64,000 nt of DNA, taken from Deroplatys truncata (taxonomy: Eukaryota; Arthropoda; Insecta; Mantodea; Mantidae). Below are positions 55,816-64,000 of this stretch, piece after piece; position 1 is the stretch's first letter, and every line of letters begins with the position of its first letter. The notes below the pieces were generated by a model. That model was not told the DNA's origin. It was given only the letters and a program-made list of their open reading frames with translations, and searched no databases. Both the position numbers and the translations under genes were made by a program. The DNA is taken from positions 199,797,007 to 199,861,006 of the forward strand of contig CM060975.1 in assembly GCA_030765065.1 (NCBI GenBank). The letters are read 5' to 3'.

Positions 55816-56994
55816 AGAAGATAAGATTAACAAAAGTAAAAATAAGAGTCAATACTTGAGGTGATATAATTATAATTATCGATAATTATCCATGGTAAAA
55901 AGTGAAACTTCTACAAAGTGAAAATATTTTTAATGAAGTAATAACCCATTTAAGACAAATGAAACAAAATACATTGTTAACAATGAAAAGAGAGAATATG
56001 TCCTTCGAAGAATAAAACTTGGATTTATGTATAAGAAGATAGAATGGTAAAATAAATGAAGAAAATAAGATAATTTAAGTGTAGTATGCTGTATAATTGA
56101 ATAAAAGAATCATTTTGTGTTCAATAATAAAATATTGTTGAGTTAAGACGATAAAGAGATCCTGCTGAACTCAAGGCTCTCCAACAGTAGTTACTTTAAT
56201 TATTCAGCTAATTTGATGAACTGGGTCCTCCGTACCTAAACGTCGAGCACTGGTAGGCTTATTTAAGAAGCCCTACTTTTTGTTTCTTAGTTTCACAGAG
56301 CTGCTTCCGATAGTTTTCGAATGTTCTAACGGCCAATAGTCAAGATCTCCTAGAATCGCTATGTCGAACTCACAACAAGTTACACTGATGGCCAGTAGAT
56401 GGCAACAAATCTCAGTACACCACATTTTATAGCGGCTTTAGGTCTCCGCTTTTCTAACTTCTAGAGAATACATAACAAAAGTGTATCCTGTAACTTAATT
56501 AACAGCATATCAAACTGCAATAGATTTGAGTTTGTACAACACTGGCATGGTACTAACCTATCGTAGTGTTTGTTTAGGAAATATCCACCTAAATAACGAA
56601 TTCCGATCACAATTTCCAACCATACACCGACAATAAACACGTAATAAGCATGTTATATATAGTAACAAAAAAAATACTTTCTTAAACGAAGTTTGAAAGC
56701 AAATTTCCCATACTTCCGGCTGTTGTGTCGGTATATAACAGTCTAGTCGACTATTGCCCAGAAAGTGAAGACAGGTTACTGCGTTCAGGGAAAAGAGAAA
56801 TAGTAAAACAGAACAAAACACAAGGGAACTGAAGAATACGAGGAAGATTGCTCAGGTCTACTCCGATGAGAATGTCGCTATAATTCGGTATAAAAATCTA
56901 TGATATTAAGTTACTTTAAATAGGGCTGTACTGGAATAATTTAACTTTCAGCTGAGAAAAGCGCAACAAACACGGAAGACATAAAAAGAATATA
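55816..56994. other. Unannotated stretch
   Basis: AT-rich. A moderately GC-richer patch at 56220-56460 shows no recognised element. Confidence 0.3.
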
Positions 56995-57826
56995 AAAAAT
57001 CTGATGTGTTACACTCGCATGACTTTCTCTATTCTTGTACAAACTATTTTTACAAACGCTTATTCTCCATATGCTTCATGTGAATCGAGATACCGAGATG
57101 TTAATCTTATTGGTAATTTTCTTGTAGATGCAAGGGGAATTGGTAGGCCTTAAGCGATAGTCAAATATTTTAAGAGCTGGTTGCTATGTGGAGTATTCCA
57201 TTCTCTATGCATTACCAGGACAAAAAAATTATAACCAATTTCCATTTGAGAAAAAGTATAAGTATTGGAAGATTTAAGGGAATAACAAGCAATATCTCGA
57301 AAATGGTTCACTCAACAAAAACAGGATATGAAATAACTTGTATATTTTAACGCGATCTACATTTTTTGTTTAGTAAAATTATGTCTATCTCATGGTTTAC
57401 CAGTTATGCAGAGGTCGTTCACAATGACGAATACTTTTGGAGACATTCCCAGAAAATTCGAATTATACATTTCATTTGTCATGAAAATATCTTAAACATA
57501 TGATATTTTAATCAAAATCGTTAGAGCCATTTTTTTTTATAAAATAACTTTCGAAAAACCTTCCATGTAAGGATAGATTTTGTGAGGTATTTTCTTAAAA
57601 ATCTTCGTGCCGTATCTTTGGAAGATACTGAATCTGAATACCATGTTTAGTATTTATCCGATTTGTCGTTTTTGAGTTGCTGTTCATAGACACACACGTT
57701 TTTCTAAAAATGTTGTATTTTTATTCAGGGGGCCTCAAAACATGTATTTTCGGTGAAATCTCGGTATCAAATTTTTGGGTGGAATGCAATACCTTCTCCA
57801 CCTACTAGCTACGTGGTAGAGAAAGT
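56995..57826 (-). mobile_element. H element 28 (A subfamily), complete
   Basis: About 830 bp, AAAATCTGATGTGTTACACTC (hairpin end) to CTACGTGGTAGAGAAAGTA. The CA tract has collapsed to ACACACAC at 57688. Confidence 0.9.
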
Positions 57827-58454
57827 AAAACGATAGATTAATTGTATTCTATTAGTTAAGAAGTTACGAAGTGAAAGGTGGACAGTGCCAGTGCAGCTCA
57901 GTTGTGAGTTGTGATTCGAAAGATCAGTTGTGTTGTGTTCCGAGTGTGTGCCAAAATTCACTCAAATGTAACGCTTGTGCTACACTTAGTGCCTGTGTAA
58001 TAAATGAAGTGTGTTTCGCAGTAATGCTATTCTTTCTTGTTAAATAGTGAAATGGAAATCAAATACCAGTTATCGAACATTGCAGCGTTTAATAGTTCTC
58101 GCTGCAAGGTAAAAGATCAAATTTTTATTTGCTCAAGGCTGGAGTTTTCCAACTGGTTATGGTCACGGTTATCAGGAAACGGAGGAGAATTTCGGCATTT
58201 AAAAGCACACGAAGACTTATTGCGCTTCTGGAAACGCGGAGGAGGGGTTTATGTGAAGGACACAGAAGTGGCCAGATCCGGGGCAGTAGGCTCAGACGCA
58301 GGCGGGGTTCCTAATGTCTCTAGATAATACATCCTGACACCGGTGGGTCTCCATAGGTCTATCTCCCGACTGAGGTCTCTCTGGCGGCCCGTCACACATC
58401 GGACCGCAACAGAACAGTTTCTCAAAGGAAGCTCCACCGCCAAATCCACTCGCT
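57827..58454. other. Unannotated stretch with one anonymous ORF
   Basis: A 96-codon plus-strand frame (58037-58327) has a GTGAAGTTGTG-rich leader and AATAAATG at 57998. Its residues show no domain I know. It could be a piece of an LTR element, but no second LTR is seen. Confidence 0.25.
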
Positions 58455-58575
58455 GTATCCTTCTACCCTGAAACGTGATAAGAAAATGAAATAACATGAA
58501 ATGGGGGACAGTAAAATTCGGGGATTATAAAATATATACCAACATTCGCCTTTCATGCAGGGAAAACCGAGAAAA
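58455..58575 (-). mobile_element. S1a SINE fragment, decayed
   Basis: ACCCTGAAACGTGATAAG, AAAATTCGGGG and GGGAAAACCGAGAAAAGCC align with 35390-35515. Confidence 0.5.
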
Positions 58576-58977
58576 GCCAAGTTTGGCTCAATAGGAGCAC
58601 ACCAATGTACACATTACCACAGACACGTTACATGCACCGTCTCTCTCGGTTCGCAACTGGTTAAAAGGACAAAGGAGTTTATCGCATCGTTTCTCAGAGT
58701 GTATTCCGCAAACAGGGATACAGATACCCTGTGCTGAGATTCAACCATTAGCCTATGCTAATAACAGCATCTATCAGCAGTAAAATGAAGACTGATTAGA
58801 AGGGCGCGCAGTTAGCATCGAGCGACCCAGGCCCCGTATATTAGAGTGAAGAGGAAATGCGCGAGCGAACAGCAATCAAGCCACACATCGGCAAAGGAAT
58901 ATCTTAGGTTTCAGCCTTATGGTTAGTATTTATGATGAATTCAAGACTAGAACTGTGGATTTGTTTGTTTTCTTTTT

Positions 58978-60535
58978 ACTTTCCTATTGTATACCTATAG
59001 TGAGTAGAGGAAATATTGTATTCCACCCAAAATTTGGGTATCGAGATTTCACTGAAAATACACATTTCGAGATTTCCTAGATAAAAAAATTGATGTGACA
59101 CATTCACATGACTTTCTCTACCCTCGATCGTTTATTAGTGTGTATACAAATTATTCTTACTAAAGCTTATTTTTCTATCTACTACATTTTAATCTTTTGC
59201 ACAATAGCTACATTATACATTTCCTTGTAGATACAAAGGGAATAGCGACAGTTAAATGTTTAAGAACTGGACGCTATACGCTGGCATTAAAATTCCAACT
59301 GTTTGCATGACATGGCGAGAAATAATTGAAAATCGATAGGACTTTAAAAGAATGTCTAAGTATTGAACAATTCGAACCATTAATAAAGAATATCTCGGAA
59401 ATGGCTGACGCCAGAAAAAAACTTGATTTAAATAAATAGAGATCTACATCTTTTGTGTAGTACGTTTTCATCTATCGCTTAACGTTTACCAGTTATACAA
59501 GATTATATAAGTTCATTCCGAACGAAGTGGACTTCACAGGCTATTCCCAGAAAATTTAAGATATACATTTTATTTGTAATTCTAGTATAAATATGTTTAA
59601 TATGTAGTATTTTAATCAAAACCGTTAACCATTTTTTTAGAAAATAAAAAATGTTGAAAAATGTTTCATGTTTAAGAGTAATTTGGCGTAGGGGATTTTC
59701 TTGAAAATCTTCGTGTCACATCTTTGGAAGTACTGAACCTAAATACTTTTTAATTATACTGTTACACACACACACACACAGACAAGCTCATGTACGGACC
59801 GTTTTCTAAAAATTTTGTTTTCGGATTCAGGGGTCTCAAATTCAGGTAAAATTTCGGTGTCGTATTTTTGGATGGAATGCAATACCTACCTTCTTTGCCT
59901 ACTATGTACGTGACAGAAAAAGTAAAAAAGCATTTTTATGATTTATGTTGTGTCCGAGAATAGCATAACTGAAAAATATTTTAAAGATTTTTAATTCTTA
60001 TTTAAGTATCTTCTAAAGATGCGACAACAAGATTTTGAAGAAAAGTATCCTTAACATAGCAGATTTGTCGAAATTCTTTTATTTTCCCAAAAATGGAACT
60101 AACGACTTTGATAAAAATACAATATGTTTAAGATATTTGAATGACAAATAAAATATATATCTTGAATATTTTGATAATATCTCGTGAAGTCCCTTTCATT
60201 CAGAATGACTTTTATAACTAGTAAACCGTAAGAGATAGGCAAAAAGTTACTACACAAAAAATCAAGATCTCGTTAAAGCACACGATTATATCAGATAAAG
60301 TGCTGTGTGACGTTAACCATTTCTGAGACATTCATTATAATTGGTTTGAGTTTTCAGATACTTATAACTTTCTCAATTCAATTTACCTGCTGTATTCTAC
60401 AACAATATGTGTAAATATGTAACGAAAGTTTACCTAGATTAACAAGAAGTGGACAGAATAGTAAGTTTTGTAAGAACAGATGTTTAAAAATTAAGTAGAG
60501 AAAGTCATGTGAGTCAAACACATACGATTTTTTTT
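58978..60535 (+). mobile_element. H element 29, split by H30
   Basis: 5' block at 58978-59082 (ACTTTCCTATTGTATACCTA). The rest, from 59924 to 60535, ends in AGTAGAGAAAGTCATGTGAG and a hairpin arm CACAT before a T-run. A diverged, older copy; it has lost the GT tract. Confidence 0.8.
59084..59923 (-). mobile_element. H element 30 (B subfamily), complete, nested in H29
   Basis: About 840 bp. AAATTGATGTGACACATTCACATG at the left is the hairpin end and GTGACAGAAAAAGTA at the right is the 5' end. The CA tract is at 59766-59781. Confidence 0.85.
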
Positions 60536-62545
60536 TCATAGGAAACAAACCTAGTTGATCCATGATGGTATACCACTAAGATTTGAAGTTATATTTTCTT
60601 CCTTTACAGTCGCATTGAAGCAGAATACCTTTTGGGATTTCACTGTTCTTATCAACAAATTGAGTCTTCCTGAAGTGACTCCAAAATATGTAAATGTTCC
60701 TTGAACTGACAAAATTCAACATTTTATCCAACTACTTTTGTAGGACTTGCTCTCTTGAAAGCCAGAGGAGTTTGGTTACTTCCCCAGTTAGTTTAACGGA
60801 CACTGGCACTACATTTTCTGAATTTTTTAATTCTAGAGCTATTTATTTAAAAATTGGTACACTTAATATGAATAAATTAAGAAATTACTATGGAACAGCC
60901 CAAAGGTCTAGCTCAGTTTCTCAGATAATACAATTAAAAATTTTAATTTGCTAAAAAATGCAATGCCTTGCGCATTCGAGTCATTTTCAGTTACAGGAGC
61001 GCTCATTTCAGCTCCCAAAAATTAAAAAACAAAGCAAATGAACTTTAAAAATAACAGGCGGCAAATCTGGTTCTACTTCGAAGAAGCTCCCCTCCGAATT
61101 TTTGTGACCTTAGCTGTCTCTTTCCTGGAATACCCAGAAGGAAACCTCTTCTTTTTTTCTTTTTACAATGCTACCAAAAAGCGCTATAGTCAAAGCACAT
61201 AATTTTAAAGCTGTTTTTGGTGCGACAACTTCCAAGAATTCAAATTTCTTCTCAGTTCTCCTTGTCTAGTTCGCATTTTTTTCTCGACTAATTTTCTAGC
61301 AGACAGAGAGTCTACAGAGGTTTTGGATGATACCTTCATATGAGTACGACTTGGTTTTCGTTTTAGTGCTTATTTTTCGTGATATCAGGTTATTTGCTTC
61401 TTTTTTCTTGATAGTTTCCTTAAGTGCCTTCTTCGATTAATTTTTCCTGTTTTCTTTGGTATACCATGTCTATTAAGTGATTGTGTAAAGTAAAAATCTC
61501 TTAAGAAATTAAAATTAAATTTATCTTAATGTAGTTTCTTATAATTTTAATTGAAATAAAGATTAATCAGGATTATGGATTTTGTTATAACAAATCACAC
61601 TATCAGAAGATAAACAAATCATCACCTCCGTTCCCATCTTTCTTAGGACGGAGATGAGACCTGCAGGATTTTTTTTTTTTTTTGGCTTTTTCCTTTGGCA
61701 ACACTGTTCAGCTTGGTTATGTCATTGCTTTCCCACCAAATATTGAGGTTAGGAAAAAATGCTTCAAGTTCATATTAGGTTTTCTTACCAAGAGGCAATC
61801 TAAGACGGGATTGATAATGTAGGATAAATAGAACACCAAGAAATGTTAAAAGGTTGCAGAACATCTGTAATTGTTAATGAAATCAAAGCTTATACACGAG
61901 TTTACCTTCCTGATAGTCTTCAGTCGCAGACTTCAAGCTACACTCTACTGGTGGCAAGAGAAATAAATATTTCTTGTTACGGAGATGAGAAAAAAACATG
62001 CATTCCTTCTCTGTTGCAGGACAGAGACAGAAATGTATTGTTAATATAGAACATTAGACTCCATATATTTCTACTCATGATAGGCTTTTCGAAACAGGAA
62101 TGATTAAAACAAAATACAGATCAAAAGCGCTTAACTGTTGTTAGCCGGAGTGAAACCAAGGGACGGAGCGTGAGATTTACTCATATTTTGAGTGCATAAA
62201 AGTTAGTGAGATAAACAAAAATAAGTTTTCATTGGATGATAAGGTAAAGAAGTGTTTATAGTTTATTTTAACCTGGGTGAGAATTAACGGGAGGAAGGGG
62301 GGATTTCCTGGCTCATAAAATTGTTTCCCTGGCTCACGACTGCATTATTGATTCCTTGCCCCCTCTTATGCTTTTGGAATGAGATTTGTTACTGGAATTA
62401 ATTGACCTAGCAGTTGTCGAAACTAAGAAGCTCGGAACTTTAAAGTACTTACAGCAATGTAAGTCGCCATTGGGGTAAGTCATCTCAATACAATTTGAGA
62501 TTTCCTTGTGGTTAACCGAGGAAAATGCGAATCAGAGTTTAATTC
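60536..62545. other. Unannotated stretch
   Basis: No recognised element. A T(16) run at 61669-61685 could mark a minus-strand retroposon tail, but no matching duplication was found. The frame at 61843-62049 shows no domain. Confidence 0.3.
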
Positions 62546-62552
62546 GTACCGG

Positions 62553-62640
62553 TATGTTGCCATGGTAGCTCAGTGGTTAGAGTAACTGGACGGAAACCGG
62601 GAGATCCAGGGTTCAAATCCCGGTGATAGCATTGAAATTT
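62553..62640 (+). mobile_element. tRNA-derived SINE head (S4)
   Basis: CATGGTAGCTCAGTGGTTAG (A-box region) and ATCCAGGGTTCAAATCCCGG (B box). The acceptor ends TGCCATG/ATAGCA pair only partly, and position 33 of the anticodon loop is C rather than T, so a working tRNA is unlikely. It is followed by TTTTTCAATCGTCTGATTC. Confidence 0.6.
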
Positions 62641-62689
62641 TTCAATCGTCTGATTCTTCCTTACCAACCTTGGCCGACACACGGTTTGT

Positions 62690-63457
62690 GTGGGAGAACA
62701 ATTTATTCCAATTATCTCTGTATTTGCAATCACAGAACGCTGATGCAATATCTGTTTCCTCTGAAATAAGTGTACTTATTGCCTCCTTAACTGCAATGAA
62801 GGAAACTGAAGTAATTTATCTTAAAGCAGCAAATATTGAATACTCAGACACTGCCAAATACCTGGGTCAAGACATAAAAGAACCATACATGAAAAGCAGA
62901 GACAATTTCAACAGCTTCAGACGACAGTTTTTACAAGGTTCAATTGACAATTTGAGTGCAAGATCAGTTTTTTAAAGACTGCAAAGTATTAAACCACGAT
63001 CGTCTAAAAGTTGCAGTGAGCTTGCTTTGTTTGCTGATGACAAGCCTAAAGCTCTTTATGATTCATTAAAAATCCGTGATAAAGATGATGAAGATTCTGT
63101 TGTTTCAAAGCAATTATGGAATTTCGTTTGTACAAGGAAATAAAAAATTAGAATTTTTTGGGAGATTCATTGAAGCAGTTACTTAACAGAACAAAAGTGG
63201 TGCCTGTGTCTTCAGCAGACTGCCAAAGAGGATTTACTTTAATGAGATATACGCTCACAAAGCTAAGGAACAGAATGCTTATTGTGACACTATCATCATT
63301 AATGTTTATATCAGTAAATGGACCTGCTTTAGAGGAATTTCCAGCCCAGCGGTTTGCAACTGATTGGATAAAAGAGGACCAACACAGTGCTACGGATATA
63401 CCTCATCGACAGGATAAGTGCAGGACATCCTCTCACGTAAGGAATCTCTTTCTTTAA
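62690..63457 (+). pseudogene. hAT-family transposase, C-terminal part
   Basis: The first frame reads FQLSLYLQSQNADAISVSSE and FNSFRRQFLQGSIDNL, resembling the region before the dimerisation domain of KIAA1586/ZBED-like hAT proteins. A stop follows at 62974. The final frame reads VVPVSSADCQRGFTLMRYTL, MLIVTLSSLMFISVNGP, then WIKEDQHSATD, the hAT C-terminal dimerisation domain with its usual CERGFS-like core (here CQRGFT). A frameshift and stops separate the two. The N-terminal zinc finger and catalytic residues are not in the window. No terminal repeats or 8-bp duplication were found. Confidence 0.75.
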
Positions 63458-63459
63458 GG

Positions 63460-64000
63460 TGCAATATGGGTAGCTTTCTTTATTTTATTTTGTTTTTCTT
63501 TGATTATTTAAATTTTTTGTTTAAATTTCCTATGTAAGCAAATGCCCACTGAAATCTAAATATTTTGTCTAATTAATGAATGAATGAATTAATTAATTAT
63601 ATTGTTTTTCACACAATATAACAAAATTAATGAAGAAAAGTTACTTTTTTAATGTCTGTGTAAAAATATTGGCAAATTGTTTCCCCTCTCAGCAAGAAGC
63701 TTGATTTGCACCCTGATTATAATTATAACATAAATGCTGCTATAAGAAAAACAGGGAAGGGAAACTCTGGAACACATTTTCTAACATTTTCTAATACCTT
63801 TGTACAGTGAAAATAAATGCAAGTATTTGATTAAAGTTGATATTATTAGTTTTAGAGAAATAAATTTTTGTTTTTATGAAGTTGTTGGTGTTAAAATTTT
63901 CTTTACTTTTCAGTATAAGTTAATTTTTTTGTAAGCCAATGAATAAAGCAATCCCTAAATGCATGATTGAATCCTTAGATAGCATAATTTAGGTTATGTA
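63460..64000. other. AT-rich flank
   Basis: Simple AATGAATG/AATTAATT repeats near 63575-63600 and nothing else recognised. Confidence 0.4.

Noticed and set aside
61669-61685. Retroposon tail from a T(16) run
   Set aside because: No matching target duplication or recognisable body on the minus strand.
62553-62628. Possible tRNA gene
   Set aside because: Acceptor stem has mismatches and the base before the anticodon would be C; more likely a SINE head.
1-64000. CRISPR array, operons or prokaryotic genes
   Set aside because: Repeats are dispersed eukaryotic elements with no regular spacers; no ribosome-binding sites or compact gene order.

Overview
This window looks like intergenic or intronic DNA from a large, repeat-rich arthropod genome, most likely an insect. 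The reasons are the high A+T content, the insect-type mobile elements (IS630/Tc1/mariner, hAT, I-clade and Jockey-type LINEs), several tRNA-derived SINE families, and the lack of any open reading frame that could be an intact host gene. The species cannot be named from the sequence. Every coding trace I recognise belongs to a transposon or retrotransposon, and all are broken by frameshifts, stops, truncations or later insertions.

The dominant component is one non-autonomous repeat family, called H here. About 30 copies on both strands cover roughly a quarter of the window. A full copy is about 840-940 bp. It starts ACTTTCTCTACT, carries a (GT)n/(CA)n-rich tract about 140 bp in, and has the inverse motif AGTAGAGAAAGT about 25 bp before its 3' end. 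It then ends with a small hairpin (ATGTG, 7-nt loop, CACAT) and CAGATTTTT. Copies sit between T's without target duplications. This matches the architecture of Helentron-associated elements (HINE, DINE-1-like), although I see no Rep/helicase partner here. Two subfamilies are visible: H-A (younger) and H-B (older). H-A copies are inserted cleanly into H-B copies at 5244 and 13654.

Layout. 1-860: Tc1/mariner-like remnant with long inverted repeats. 1111-9268: nested H copies. 9380-12160: SINEs, a transposase N-terminal fragment, a Tc1-like MITE and H fragments. 12172-15282: H copies. 15380-16470: fold-back transposon with transposase fragments in both arms. 17690-18220: SINE. 18632-20085: LINE reverse-transcriptase tail split by a gag-only retroelement with a target duplication. 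20340-23208: Jockey-type LINE ORF2 remnant with an (AAT)n tail. 23700-28710: SINEs, a MITE and H fragments. 29330-30272: H copy. 31640-33640: I-clade LINE RNase H end interrupted by an H copy. 35050-35600: full-length SINE. 37029-38148: near-identical 242-bp direct repeats. 38909-43692: MITE and H copies. 44625-47570: two transposase pseudogenes. 47805-49935: H copies. 50260-51896: Tc1-like pseudogene split by a CACTA-type element carrying an orphan conserved ORF. 52148-53081: mariner remnant. 53740-54715: decayed LINE RT. 55004-55815: SINE interrupted by another SINE. 56995-60535: H copies. 62690-63457: hAT transposase C-terminus.

The genes do not work together; the value of the window is stratigraphic. 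Nested insertions give a relative order of element activity, and in several cases the pre-insertion site can be read from flanks or from a paralogous copy. The strongest items for a second look are the H family, the CACTA-ended element with its orphan ORF, and the gag-only retroelement.
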